This document shows positions 43,515 to 56,251 of a stretch of 64,000 nucleotides of DNA, in pieces. Under the pieces are notes generated by a model that worked only from the letters and a program-made list of their open reading frames with translations, did not search any database and was not told where the DNA came from. The position numbers and the translations under genes were made by a program. This DNA comes from Undaria pinnatifida. Taxonomy: Eukaryota > Sar > Phaeophyceae > Laminariales > Alariaceae. Location of the stretch: NCBI GenBank assembly GCA_012845835.1, contig JABAKD010000021.1, forward strand, positions 15,827,543-15,891,542, written 5' to 3'. The stretch's first letter is position 1; each line of letters begins with the position of its first letter.

Positions 43515-43670
43515 GGCACTCTATTACACTAGGCCACCCTGAATAGTCGTAGATGCAGATCACCTGCCAATCAAAGGATGCCAACAAAACATCCAGAATT
43601 GGAAAGGAGATCGAAGATGCGGCTATTCGAAACAAACGAATGAGGCTATAGATTCCCCCACACCTCGTAA
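43515..43670 (-). repeat. Degraded fragment of the gypsy 3' region
   Basis: ACACTAGGCCACCCTGA, GAAGATGCGGCTATTCGAAA and CCCCCACACCTC resemble the minus-strand 3' flank of the gypsy LTR at about 5778-5900 (ACACTAGCCCACCCTGATGA, GAAGATGCGGCTCCTCAAAC). Confidence 0.45.
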
Positions 43671-46600
43671 TAATGAGGCTTAAACGCCTCATTGCAACAT
43701 ATACAACCCCATGATGGAGCTCACAACCGTGAAAGCTCGAGAAAGGGTATGTACCTACGGTATACCAGTAGCAATCGGCCTACGATAATACGAAGGGCGC
43801 GGCCTCTGAGCGCGAGGATGCGAAGGGGGCCAAAGGAGAAGGTATAGACGCGGAAACCAAGTCAGAAGAGAAGAGGGGAACACGTGTCACGCTGTTAAGG
43901 CCAGACGAGTTGACGGCCTGAAGCACAGTGCCGAGGGGGCGGGCGGGCGGGCGGGCGGTCCATTTGCCGGAACGTAACAGAGAAATCAAGAAACACTGCC
44001 TAAAAGAACATCAGAGTCCGCTAAATGGACATGGACATGGACAGCTGACGTGGGGCCATCGGTTGGACGGTGAAAGAGAATCAACCGAGACGCGAAGAAG
44101 TACGCAAGCGTCGGGCCATTAATCGATATACGGAGGGCACTCTATCACATCCCTCGTGTAAACTCCAGTCGAGTATAACCGTACGTCATGCTTTTGTGTC
44201 CTACCAGGTACGAGCTACATATACCCGATGACTACGTATGATACTTCGAAGGATGTTAACAACAGCGCAATCCATGAGCTACGGTGGACTACCTGGCACT
44301 CCATTGTACCAGTAGCAAGGTACCTATCCTCAATACGACCCCGCGATGGAGTGACATACAATATGTCGATATGTCGTTCAGGTGTACAATCTGAGTACTC
44401 AACAACTTGAATAGAATGTACGCTTGCTTAATACTCATATGCAAGTAAGTGGCATCAACCCCATTCCAAGCAGTTTTCGGAACGTTCTGATGCTCGTTAC
44501 TTGATCAGTGTACTTGTGTGAACTACTTGTATGCATATTTACGAAATTGGATAAATTGGAATGTTGCAACAATGTTTGATCACTTCTTGGCCGACTCCAC
44601 ACAACGCGAACCGTTACCGTGTTTCAACCCATCTGCAAATACAACAATGCCTATAACAAAAAACTTGGCAACGTAAGTGCATGTGACCGTTGTGACGGAC
44701 GACTTTGACGCATGGATTAATAAGCAAGCCGGCAAAAATCACACACATAACCTTGGAACCCGGGTTGGTCTCACTGCCCGTTTACCAGACAGAGTACTCA
44801 GTACGGTGTTACTCCGTACACTAAAAACCTTATTACGCCAGTCAGTATCGGCCTTACGTCATCATTTCTGAAATAATGGTACACGAATTCAGCAGTGTTT
44901 ATCAACCAGTAGACTATGTGCTTAGCTCCTAACACAACAAAGAAACCCATATTCGCACTGCGGAGTAACTGTGCGGCATTTTCTCGATAATTCTCAACAC
45001 TAAAGGAAGAAGTGAAACGTGCAACAAATTCCACTGGTCAGTTCCTTGATCAAGAAATATAAAGAACTACTTGCTATAGTAGCAGCCGACCACGTTGCTG
45101 ACCGTCCCCCGCGTATAACGAAAGCGTACGTGGTGCTAATATTGTAAAAATAAACATCATAGCACAAATAGTCTAGTCTTCTAGCAGCCAAGCCACGTTT
45201 CTGACCACCCTCCTCCCGTGCAAAGAAGACGAGCGGTACTGTTATGAAGAAAATATATCTTGCCGTAATAAGGTGAGTGCAACCCCGGATGGTGCGGATG
45301 TCTTGCTTGGCGATCCAGATGACGACGAAGCAACAATTCCTGACGCGAACATGCCCGTCCAGTTCTAAACGATTATGATGTTCAGTGACTCGAACCCTCC
45401 CAGCCGACAATAAACTCAGTGATGCGGAGTAAAGTATCCGAATTGGTGCTGAATGAAACATCCGAAGAAGCTAACGAAAAGTGGAGTAGTTTACACCCCA
45501 CAAATACCATCTACGAACGGAAGAAAACAACCATAGTCTAGTCTAATACCCTACCCCACGCGATATATCCTCCATCCCGTGAAGAAATTGATTGGCAGTA
45601 ATCAAATAACCCGAAGTTTTTCCAACACGTTTCAACCGGCGTCGTATGCACAGACTACATACATACCTACCCCGAAATAACAGGACGATAGGGTGAAATA
45701 AGTCCAAAGTACTCTATTGACATCATGTCCTCTCCCGCCCCAAATAACAATTATAAAAAACCTTACGAAGGCGAATAATCTAAGAGAATACCGCACCCTT
45801 CCCCCATGCAACAAACGGGAACATGACGGAACTTAGCATCCCAACCGAAAAGAGTGCGGTAAAGGTGGCGGCACGTGACAAACCGCAACATAACGGACCG
45901 TAGCCTCCCACTTGGGACATAGTAAATGACGCTCTTAATGAAATAACCCAAAAGTGCCCTCTAACTGTGTAGCAGCTGGCATTGCTCCCGACAAAAAGAG
46001 AAAAATTGTACCTTTAATTCATATCCAATCTGTAACAATCCCAGAGTATCCTCCCCACGTGAACACTGCAACCGTCGCCCTCCCTATCGACGGGAACGGA
46101 CAACTACTGGTGAAATCAGAAAAGGAAAGTAAACCAACGATACCGGACCAAGCTTCACGTGAACACTGCTACAAGGCAATCGCACTCACTACTCGGTGAC
46201 GATGGATGTAATGGCAGTTATCATTCCTCAGTTGATTAGTTTTGTTTGCTTTTGCGCAACTCATGTACCTGCCTGCACCCATATATATATATGTCGATTT
46301 CGATGTAAGCTACCGCCTGGCCTGCTTCGAAAGCAGCTCCCTTCTTAGCCTTTCGCTCAAACGACATGCCAGCTCCTCTCCGGGGCTTTTGTCACAAACA
46401 TTTGCAGGGAGGGGTGTTTACTATGTACCCCAAGCGTTTTAGCATTTTTGTTCAAATGACCGCCGTTTAGTATGGAAAATCTGCTCATTTTCGCTGAAAA
46501 AAGGGACCCAGGGCATTTACTCCGCGCGGGGCGTTTACGAGCATAATTGCGGTACTACATGCAGTAGTAGTTGTTCCCCGTCGCATGGCATTTCGTGTAG

Positions 46601-46754
46601 TTCGAATCATGCCTTATCGGCGGGTATTCGCACTGCCCCGAGGCGTGAAAAAAAGCCCATCCGATCGTATATACGAGACGAGTGCCGTAAAATCCTCTGT
46701 GAACGCCCCGGCCCTCGCGGACGCCCCCCCCCGCCCAATAAAACAGCCGGAGCA
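43671..46754. other. No gene recognised
   Basis: Contains TAGTCTAGTC motifs near 45165 and 45535 and a GGGCGG run near 43936-43958. The largest open frame (minus, about 45000-45461) shows no recognisable domain and lacks splice context. Confidence 0.35.
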
Positions 46755-47813
46755 CGGGCGTCCGGAAAAAAGAATCCTGGACCCTCACCCTACCCCCCCC
46801 CCCCCCCCAAAGTCCCTTTTTCATCTTTTTTTCCCCTCAAACTAGAGATGTATTTCCCAGGCTTGTAGGGTCTTAGGTCGTCATTTGATCAGCAAGATGT
46901 TGGGAAACAGTGCGCACGAGCCCAAACGAGCCATATATCCTCCGTGGGCTGCTTTGTGTGCTTCACAAACATGCGTTTGGATTGGGTTGGATGCTGCATT
47001 GTTGGAGGTGTGCTGGAAAACAATGCGCGCGAGCGAGCCCAAACGAGCAACATATATATTATTTTCACGAGTGGTCTGTTCTCCGTGCTTCACAAACAAA
47101 CATGCGGTTGGGCATTGTTGGCAGTGTTGGAGGTGCGCATGAGTTAGGTGTGGGAGTTGATGCGATATATTATATGTGCAAATTATTGGCACGTTGGCGT
47201 TGGCACTGATATGAACTTGTTACATTGTGTTGCATGAAATGATACTACTAACCTTGTTTCGAACCGTTCTTGGCCCCCCCGAACCCAACCCCCTCCCCCC
47301 TCTCTCCGAAGAAGTGAGGGCAGAGCACACGTTGGAGTCCATGACAATGAGTGTTTGCGCAGATCCTCCAGCTACCTCGACAAGCAGGTTGTTGTGTGGC
47401 CGTTGCAGGACACACAGCAGTGTAGTGGTCGCTGCTCTAGTCACATGACTCACGTCGGGGTCGGCTACATAAACTTAGATAGGCAATTGTCTGCTAGGTT
47501 TCATGATATTATCACAATACATTTGCATGGACCCGGCCGTTCGGTTCACCCAAGTTCACCTACATACACAGAGCTTACTGCTGGTTTTGGCTAGGCCCTA
47601 CATGTCGCTTCTTCTGCTTGCTCTGTGCTCTGCCACTGAGTATTCACCTGACTCTATGCCTGGATAGCACAGCCATGGACTTGTTCCAGTCATTGAGTGC
47701 TTATTGTATATGATTTAGTATAGAGGCACCCACCCCCCCGCCTACCCCCCCTCCAATCGGCCTAAAATGTAAAAATGTGAGTGAGGGTCCAGGAATTTTC
47801 TTTCCGGACGCCC
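46755..47813. mobile_element. Possible 1.06-kb element with ~34-bp inverted ends
   Basis: CGGGCGTCCGGAAAAAAGAA continuing TCCTGGACCCTCACC (46755-46790) is mirrored at 47780-47813 by GTGAGGGTCCAGGAATTTTC then TTTCCGGACGCCC. About 30 of 34 positions pair. The interior has poly(C), a tandem duplication and no transposase. No target duplication was found. Confidence 0.45.
46905..47140 (+). repeat. Two-copy ~118-bp tandem duplication
   Basis: Both copies carry GGAAACAGTGCGCACGAG / GGAAAACAATGCGCGCGAG, GCCCAAACGAGC, CATATAT, GTGCTTCACAAACA and TTGTTGGAGGTG-type blocks. Confidence 0.7.
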
Positions 47814-47979
47814 TTGGCCGGGGATGCAAAAAAACTTTGGGCACCCCCTTGGCTATCAAATATTTTTTTGCGCCAGCCTACCTTTAATTTCACCCCGGGT
47901 GTTAGTTTTTTGGGGGGGGCGGTGTTGCCTCCCGACGGGGCGTTCACATAAATCCAACGCATTCATTCCAGCAACGTTC

Positions 47980-47998
47980 TTGTTGTTGTTGTTGTTAG

Positions 47999-48064
<66 letters not shown>

Positions 48065-48066
48065 TT

Positions 48067-48098
<32 letters not shown>

Positions 48099-48105
48099 TG
48101 TTGCT
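47980..48105 (+). repeat. (TTG)n/(GTC)n microsatellite
   Basis: About 30 TTG units followed by about nine GTC units and a short return to TTG. Confidence 0.92.
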
Positions 48106-48908
48106 GCCTGCCGTGGATGTTTGTTTTTCTTCACTTTAATAGCCTTTCCATAACATCGCACAGCACCTCGGTTTTCGTGCCGACGAGTATACCACGAAAC
48201 CGTCTACGCGGGGACACATTCAAGAAGCAGAATAAGGGCAGTCGAGGAAGCTTGCGCAGCTCACCGCCGGGGAGGGCACCCCTTCCGACACCCCCGCCGA
48301 CGCCTAAGCGCCTATCGTTTCGCCCAACCTTTTTTTGGCTTTGGAGAGAGTCTCGTAGCGGGTGTCCTCCCTTGACGGCGTATGTCGGGAGTTTCTCAAC
48401 CCCTGTTGTTCTGCTTCTTGAATGTTTTTTTGTAGATGTTTTGACCCGACATCGTGGGTTCCAGCGCGAGAGATTCACGGCAAGCGTTTGTGTGCTTGTC
48501 CGATGGGGTGTCCCGAACAGAAAAATGAGAACAACAACACCGCGGGGAAGTTTCGCGACCGTTTGTTTTGTTTGTTTGCGGAAATATCACATTAAATATT
48601 ATCAGGTTTTGGAAGAGAAAAGTCTCTGGTATACTCTGTACGTACACCAGGAAGCATATCGCGTCCCTCTTCCGTAAAATGTATTGATATAATTAAAACC
48701 AACCCCCTATGCCATGCCCTGTCACCATACATAAGGGGGAAATTATTACCGTCAGGTACTTATTAATTGTGCTGTACGGACGCTGCGGTTGAAACCGTTT
48801 GGCACACCACCAGTCGCGCGTCTATCCCATTAGATAATGATCCCATCCATGGTTTTATATTTGATCCCAGCCGATACCAGGTACTATATATTTAGTAGTG
48901 TAGATAGT
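48106..48908. other. No gene recognised
   Basis: An open frame covers 48117-48677 but lacks a recognisable domain, and the opposite strand is open too. It lies between the microsatellite and the gypsy LTR. Confidence 0.35.
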
Positions 48909-48912
48909 AGTA

Positions 48913-49180
48913 TGTTAAGATACGGCCTCGAAAGGCCTGTGATTATCTAAATTGAGATCATTTAGATGGGTTTCGTATGATAAGGTTGGCGTTTTATATT
49001 CAGGAAAGTTCGGAAATAGATCGGAGGCACATGCCTCCGATCTCAAAAGCCATCCGGGGCTCTTGTGGAAACGAATAAAGCTACGTCCCTACGAAGGCTA
49101 CGAAAGTGAGTACTCTCCGAGGACCTGCTCAATTGGCAGACCTATAGGGGGCACTCGGTATCTTCGCCAATACCCTTACA
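48913..49180 (+). repeat. Gypsy 5' LTR
   Basis: 268 bp with the internal hairpin GATCGGAGGC...GCCTCCGATC (49020-49042) and GAAACGAATAAAGCTAC. A TGGGGTCGTCTTAGG sequence three bases after the LTR is a possible tRNA primer site, since it starts TGG as expected. Confidence 0.75.
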
Positions 49181-52100
49181 CCATGGGGTCGTCTTAGGCT
49201 AGACTTGCTATTGTGGCAGCGTTCCTCCGATCTCTCCGATAACTGCTTTTCGCAGCGATTTTGCTTTTGCTTTCCATCGAGCCCACAACCCATGTTCCTT
49301 CACGGGTGGCTTCTCATTGCAGGGAGCGTCCTTCCTCCTCCACTGGCGACCACAACAGCAGTGAGATGGCAGGAGCCCCTCCTGTTGGTCGCCGGGCACG
49401 TGCAACACGGACGACAACTTCCAACTACGTGCGGACGGCATTGTTCTTCGGAGCACACTCTTTGTCTCGGCTTTTGGTCGCATCAGTTCCCCGCCAGCTC
49501 TGTCACTTGGACCACCCCGCAGCGGAACTGCCCAAGCCCCACCCATCACGAGCACACTCCTCGTCTCGGCTTTGGGTCGCATCAGTTCCCCGCCAGCTGG
49601 TCGCATGGACAACTCCGCAGCGGAACTGCCCGAGCCCACACATCAGACTAATTCGCTCCGCGCTCAGCCAGCATGTTGCACTGCACACCTCCGCGAGCTG
49701 CCAGCACAATCCCCAAGATCGCCCGTCGACCTGTACTTTATTTTTGTTCTTGGGGGCTGAGGCATATATGCACGACGCGCCACGGACAAACGTACTGGAA
49801 TCAACCCTTCGAAGGACCAGCGACGTGTAGTTCGCTTGCTGAGAGAGCCCATCGGCCTGCACCCACCTTTGCTGACGAAGCCAGACCGACCTTCCCGTGA
49901 CTCCCTTGGACTCATGTCGGGGCTTCTTTCTTGTGGTCCTCCCTAGGCTGTGCTCGTGGAGTCTTTGGGCTTTCTCGTTTGGCGATATTTTCCAGTACCT
50001 GCGTTATCTATATGGGTTTCAGTACATACGTCGATTCGTCTTGCGCGTCGAACAACAGCTGTGCTCCCTTTCTGCTGAAAATAGTACCGCTACTAATTGG
50101 ACGCAACTCGGACCCCTCCCCGACATTTCGCGATCAACAGCGTTCCACTGCGTCACGTAGCTTCAACCACCATCATGTTCGCAGCGCTACCAACACAGTG
50201 CAGCATAGTCTAATGGGCTCGCTGTCAATACATGCCATATACCGCCGGATTCTCTGCTGTAGAAGTCACTGTACAGCAGCCGAGCCGCTTACTTTGCTCC
50301 TGCCCATCCACCACATAGCTCGACCCTTCACTGCCCCAGCGTCCACAGATACAGCACTGCAGCTCTGACACCCTCAGCTGCTGTGCGAGTGCTCCTTGCA
50401 AGTTCGATTCGAGAGTTTTTTTCGTCTTGACCCTCTCGTGACTAGAACTTGAATTTAGTGAACGCTGAAACACTGTGCTGGCTTTTTTGGGCAAGGCTGT
50501 TGGCGTGTGCGATGCCCTATATTCCACCATTCAAGGGTACGCGGGAGCTAATACCACTTTCTGTATGGACACAGCTGCGATAGTGCGGCACTCTGCACTG
50601 CTGTCGACGCAACTGTCTCCTTATAGTGCGGTCGGTGAGGGTACGGATTTTTTTCAGCTTTCCAGGAGTTTATTGAATAGGCCCTTTTCCTACTGCTGGT
50701 ACATGTGCTGCCCGCCCACAATGCTACTAGGATAGATGCTGCAATGTTTTTTGCAACTGTCACGACGGATACTCTCCGTTGCAATGCGATTTACAGTTGG
50801 CGGAGACGCTAAGCACTATACTTTTGTCGTAAACGCTGCCGTTCCGCTGCTGTTAGTACATGTGCCGCCCTTCATGATGCTGCTAGGGTCTATGCTGGCA
50901 TTTCGTTTTTGTCTGCACATGTTCGGACAGCTACTGCCTGTTACAGACGTTCACTACAGTTCGCGGAGATACTGCGCTTTAGAGCTCTTAATAGTGCAAG
51001 TAGGGATCAGCCCATTTGATGCGGTACTTGGGGGCAAACAGCTTTTCTATTCGGCTGCGGGCGTACAGACCTTTTCCACAGCTGGTCTTGGTATTATACT
51101 ACTCTTTTTAAGGCGGTTGGTGTTGTCGTCACCCGTGGTCACAGGAGCAATCTTGCAGCAATCAGCACTACTGTAGGCTTGACCGTCCCTCTATAGTGCG
51201 GTCGGTGGGGGAACTGCCTTGTTCGGACGTCGTCATAGTACCCATCTTGGTGCGGTTGAAATTGCCGTTACCTGTTAATACAGCAGCAATACTACAGCAA
51301 TCAGTATTACTGTAGGCGCGATCGTCCCCCTATAGTGCGGATAGTGGGGAAATTGCCTTGTTCGGGGGTTATACTACCCATCTTCGTGCGGTTGGTACCT
51401 ATGGGCACATCAACGATAATGCAGCGAGCAGCAATACTGTAGGCGCGACCGCCCCCCCATAGTGCGGTTATTGGGGAAACTACTTTGCTCGGGGGTTCTA
51501 CTGCCCATCTTTGTGCGGTTGGTATTGTCGGTACGTATGGGCAAAACAACGATAATGCAGCGAGCAGCACTACTGTAGGCGCGACCGTCCCCCTTAGTGC
51601 GGTCGGTGGGGAAGCTACTTTGGTCAAGTGTTGTACTGACCTTGTCCTCTGATTGGCATATGTACAACCCTCTATTGTGCTACCCCCCCTACACTACTGT
51701 TGGGGTGGATGCTGCCCGTTTTTTTTATACGGTTGGCTGCGCGATCCTCTACTGTGCTACCCCCCCTACACTCCTGTTGGGCGACCCACTGCTGTGCTAC
51801 TCCCCCACACTGCACCTAGGTTAAATGCTTCCTGTTTTGGTGCGACGAGTGTCGCCGTGTTGGGCGACCCTTTAATGCGCTACCCCCCTAGGTTAAATGC
51901 TGCCTGGTTTGGTGCGATGAATGCCGGCGTGTTGGGCGACCTTCACTGCGCTACCCCCTACACTGCACCTAGGTTAAGTTCTACCTGTTTTGGTGCGATG
52001 AACGTCGGCGTGCTAGGCGAACCTTTACTGTGTTACCCCCTACACTGCACCTAGGTTAAATGCTGCCTGTTTTGGTGCGATGAGCGTCGACGTGTTAGGC

Positions 52101-52719
52101 GACCCTATACTCTGCTGCCCCCCTGCACTGTGCATGGGATAAATGCGGCCTGTTTTATTGCGATGGGCGTGGGCTTCTTGTGCAACCCGTTGCTGTGCTA
52201 CCCCTCCCCTACACTGCACCTAGGTTAGATGCTGCGTGTTTTAGTGCGATGGGTGTGGGCGTTTTGGGCGACGCATTCCTGTGCTACCCCCCCGCGCCTA
52301 GGTGAAATGCTGCCTGCTCAAGTGCAATGGGTGCAGACGTACCTTTACTGTGTTGCATCCCCTGCGCTGCGGTTAGGGTCAGTGCTGCCCATTGTTGGCC
52401 GCTTTTACCGCGGTTTGTGCGGGTGTTGCCCGTATACCCTGGGTGCTGCTCTTATGTTGCGGTTTTGGTGGATGATACCCTTCTTACCGCTGTCCTCCTT
52501 TTATACGGCTAGTTGACGTTGCCACTACCATCACTGATGCTGGACGGAGTCGAGGCCTATACATTGCTGTTTGCTGAAACACAGATATACCACAACTTGC
52601 AGCAGGGACACAACAACAATATATCTGCCTCCATAGCTTCTTCACGCGTCGTTCCCATCCCACCACCTTCCCCCAAACCCCCTCCTTCCGCTGCCCTCCC
52701 ACAGACAACAAGCAACAAC
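49181..52719 (+). repeat. Gypsy 5' leader made of tandem repeat arrays
   Basis: It holds a two-copy 99-bp repeat (49451-49649, CTCGTCTCGGCTTTGGGTCG type), four units of 126-139 bp marked by TGTAGGCGCGACCGTCCCCC and ATAGTGCGGTCGGTGGGGAA (51172-51625), and about seven units of roughly 75-80 bp (51770-52330) with CACTGCACCTAGGTTAAATG and CTGCCTGTTTTGGTGCGATG. Related ATAGTGCGGTCGGTGAGGG sequence appears near 50620. Open frames here are artefacts of the repeats. An untranslated leader of this length is unusual for Ty3 elements. Confidence 0.65.
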
Positions 52720-54482
52720 ATGTCTACCAGTGAGAAATCGGGCTACTCGGGGCAGGCTGAAGTATTCCACGCGCCCCAATCTGGATGCCCACGAGACAGG
52801 GACAGCTCGCTCAAGATCCCGCGCCTCGAGACGGGGGGGATCACCGAAGGCGAGTTCCTATGACAAGACAGAAGACAGACCACCATACCACCACCAGGAC
52901 CCACTAACCCAGTTCGTGTAGCGAACAAGACGGACCGACCTTCACCGGACTCGGAGGCGTCTCAACGCCAGCTCTCACCAGCGCCGGCGCAGTGCCACCA
53001 GCTGCCCCCCCCCGCTCTCGACAGGGCACCACCGCCGCCACCTGGGCTCTCCGCGCTCGGCAGAGCGCCACCCCCAGGGCTCCCTGGACCTGGCGCCCAT
53101 ACCGGCCCCTTGGACTTGGCATATGCGGCGGCGTGGGCCCAGCGGGCGCTCGACGACGTCATTCAGATGATTCTCCGGCGTGAAGCACGCCGACGTCGGT
53201 TTGACGAAGATATCGAGAAGGCGAAGACCGCTGCGCGGGGGGCGTCTCTGGCAGTGGAGGAGGCGCAACAAGCCCTTGACCAATCAGGTGCGACAGGAGC
53301 TACCGCTGCCCCCTCGCCTTTGACGCGCCTGCAGGGTGTCGCATCCCAGCGACCACGACCCGGGGACGCCGCCTTTATTCAGGGCAGCGTCGCGCATGGC
53401 GTCTGCACCGAGAGTAGAGTTCTCTCCAGCGTTGGGGACCGCGGTGGTGGAAACGGCCTCCGCCTTCCGCACGTCAGAGAGGCCGGCGTCGTGGCAAGTG
53501 GACGCCCTTTCAGTGGAAACGGCCTGGGCTCGCATGTATTGTACACCCTATGCCGGAAATACTAGAGCTGCCCCGACCTATGCCCTCGTCAAGGCCCTGC
53601 TGATGAACCACGACGAGCCCCCTGACCCCGCCTTCTGGCCGAACCCCGGAGGAAGAGCTGTCGGCGCGCAACCGAGGAAAACATTGACGCATCGACAGTC
53701 GCGACCGCGGGGCCCGCAACCGTGGGGGTATCAGCAAAAATGGTGGGGGTGGCGACCACTACCACCGCCGCGGGGTTGACAGCGGTGGCAGAGGCGGGGG
53801 AGGCGCATTGGGTGCTGGTATGACTGAGGGCGCCGCCGAGGGGGACATTTTGGTCCAACAACTGGGGCAGTTGGCCGCAGGTCTGACGGAGGCAACGGCG
53901 GGCGAGGAACGGCGGTGTGGCTGAGGGCGCCGCCGAGGGGGTAACCTTGGTCCAACAACCGGGGCAGTTGGCCGCAGCTCTGGCGGAGGCAACGGAGGGC
54001 GGAGGAACTGCGCGAGAGGACGTTCAGGGTGGGACGGCGCGTCAACCTCCTCCCGCTCGTCTTCATTCTCGAGCAAGCACGGACGACCACAGCGAGGTAG
54101 CCGTGACAGCATGCAAAAGGTGTCAAGAGCCATGGCAGGAGGAGCATCTGGGCCTGAGGCTTTCACCCTCCTGTTGCGTCTGCTGATGACGCTCTTCGAC
54201 GGGGTTGACACGGAGGAGGGCTACACTAAGTTGCATACTTTTGGAATGTGTAACGGCATGCCTTTTTCTGATTTCAATGGGGAGTTTCGCGTACTTATGC
54301 CGACCGCTACGGGCAGTGAGCGTGTTTTGTCTCCGGGGACGGATGTGGTGTTGGAGGTGGTTCGGGTGGCGGCGATTGAACAATTTGGGGTTCTCATGCC
54401 TGCGTTGTACCCTGGTTGGAAGGCAACGGACCCGCGGCCACACGCCTCGTTGGATGCTATATGGCGGGCTTTTAGTGACTAA
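52720..54482 (+). pseudogene. Gypsy gag (frame-disrupted)
   Basis: A possible start MSTSEKSGYSG lies at 52720. After a frame change, 52950-53330 reads a Pro-rich stretch then a coiled coil (AYAAAWAQRALDDVIQMILR, EDIEKAKTAARGASLAVEEA). The frame changes again at about 53335, and part of this region is shared with the copy at 6330-6915. The capsid-like end, 54111-54482, reads FTLLLRLLMTLFDGVDTEEG, LHTFGMCNGMPFSDFNGEFR and AAIEQFGVLMPALYPGWKAT to a TAA. At least three frameshifts make it non-functional. Confidence 0.65.
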
Positions 54483-56251
54483 GCGCATAATAAGGCACCT
54501 GCAGTCAACGGCGAAACATTTTTTTCTATACCCGTCTCTTCGACGGGAGCACGGTTATCCGCCCCGTTGGGACCCGGCCCGCCGATCGTTGGCGTGGCCA
54601 AGGCCGAGTGCCGTCCCAGTCGCTTTCGTGGCAGACGGGATCGAGCCATCATTCAACTGTCATGCCCATCGATGATTCATCTGACCCTTGGGTTGACCGC
54701 ATATTGAACTGCTGGCCACTAGAAGGGCCGTCATTGCCTCGTTTAAGACAGACGACCCTCCCCTTTAGAGCGGCCTCCTTTCACCTTGCGCTGATGCCCT
54801 CCGAGAAAACCGGGATCTTTGCCTCAACTGCCACGAAGACAACCATTCCTTCAAGCATTTTAAGCATCCTTTCATCACTGCGAGTGGCTGCTTGAACCCT
54901 GAACTTATCCAACTTGGCGACGATGACCCACACCGACGTTCACAAACACGCATGGTCTTCTACCGCCGAGACGATAAATCTTGTCGCCCAAACAACAAGA
55001 AACAATTGTCGCCATCTTTCAGGTCAATCGCGAGGGTACCACCAAGATCAGGGCCGGGTAAACTGTCACAACGACACCGCATACACGTTGGGTCAAGATG
55101 GTGGTATCCCGCGCTCGCCGGCCTCTTCTGCTCCCGCTCCTGCTCCTCGAATGCGTTTTGGAGCCACCCACAACCCAGACGAAAATACTCTCGCGCGCCA
55201 GCCTGGCACATTCCGTGACGACAACCGACAGCTCGACGGCGGTACGGCACCGTCGGCAACACCGTCGGGGGGCACCTCTTTTGGTTTCAGAAGATGCTTG
55301 TGTTCGGCTGGTAGTCTATCCAAAAACGCAGCACATATGACCTTTGTCAAGAGCCCACGGCGTCTGCGGACGATTCTCACATCGTAGTACCGACGACGGG
55401 AACTAGCGCTTCGAGCGTGGTTTCGTCCAGCCAAGAAATTTTGTTTTTCGACGGCGAGAGCGCGCGATTCCAGCGACGTTCCTCTCGGTCATGGTCTGAG
55501 TTCGGCGACGGGAACCGCGCTTCGAGCGCCGTTTCCCTGAACTGCGGCATAAACTCGGCAACGGGAGTACGCGCTCGAAACGCCGCCCCCATCAACCATG
55601 GCACGGGAGCCTGCGCTTTGTGTGCTTCCCCCAAGGAACGCGTCTCGCAACAACATGGCTGCGGTGACGGCGCGTCACCTGTTTGCGCGAACGTGTTCAT
55701 CCCCCCCTCTCCCTGACCAAGCGGTGGCGGTCGGTTTGAGGTACGGGACGGTCGACCCTCAAACACTTTTTCTGACCACGAGGTGGCGGTCGATTTGAGG
55801 TGTGGAAAAGCTAACACTAAAACACGGAGATCTTTTGCAAGGCTGGATTCGGTGTTTGCTCGCGATAACAGCGGGCGCTCTGTCTTTTTTTCCATCAAGG
55901 AAAGGCGTCGACAAGATTATCTACCTCGTCTCCCTTCTCCAAGAGGCAAAACGGACAACAGCCTCCTTGGGTAAAAACACTATTGCCACTTGCCCGAGCC
56001 CCGCTCCAGAAGACACCCACAGGGCCTATGGACTCTGCTTCCACGTTTAACACGCTAGCCCACGGATTTCACGCGACGTTTGCCCCAGTGGCACAGAAAG
56101 AAGATCCAACACTACGCGTCGGGCCAGAGGTGACGCCACGGCCTCCAGCCTGATCAGATGAACCCTATTCCCATAATTTCACGGAAGAATAGCGCCTCTC
56201 GTCAAGCAGAAACAACTCAGAGCCCCTGCCCATTCGAAGAGGCCACGACGC
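54483..56251 (+). pseudogene. Gypsy region between capsid and NADAR, zinc-finger-like segment and unknown sequence
   Basis: About 54797-54930 reads DLCLNCHEDNHSFKHFKHPF in one frame, a Cys-Cys-His-His cluster in the position of the nucleocapsid zinc knuckle. Beyond it the frame breaks repeatedly; fragments such as GGTSFGFRRCLCSAGSLSKN (about 55265-55330) and DLLQGWIRCLLAITAGA (about 55830) are protein-like but not recognised. Short repeats around GACGGGAAC-GCGCTTCGAGC occur at 55394, 55507 and 55560. No Asp-Ser/Thr-Gly protease motif was identified. Confidence 0.5.

Noticed and set aside
45000-45461. 153-codon minus-strand frame
   Set aside because: No domain, no splice signals, no compositional support.
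48117-48677. 186-codon plus-strand frame next to a microsatellite
   Set aside because: Both strands are open over much of the length and no motif is recognisable.
50736-51176. 146-codon frame in the gypsy leader
   Set aside because: Hydrophobic, made of decayed repeat units and not conserved between units.
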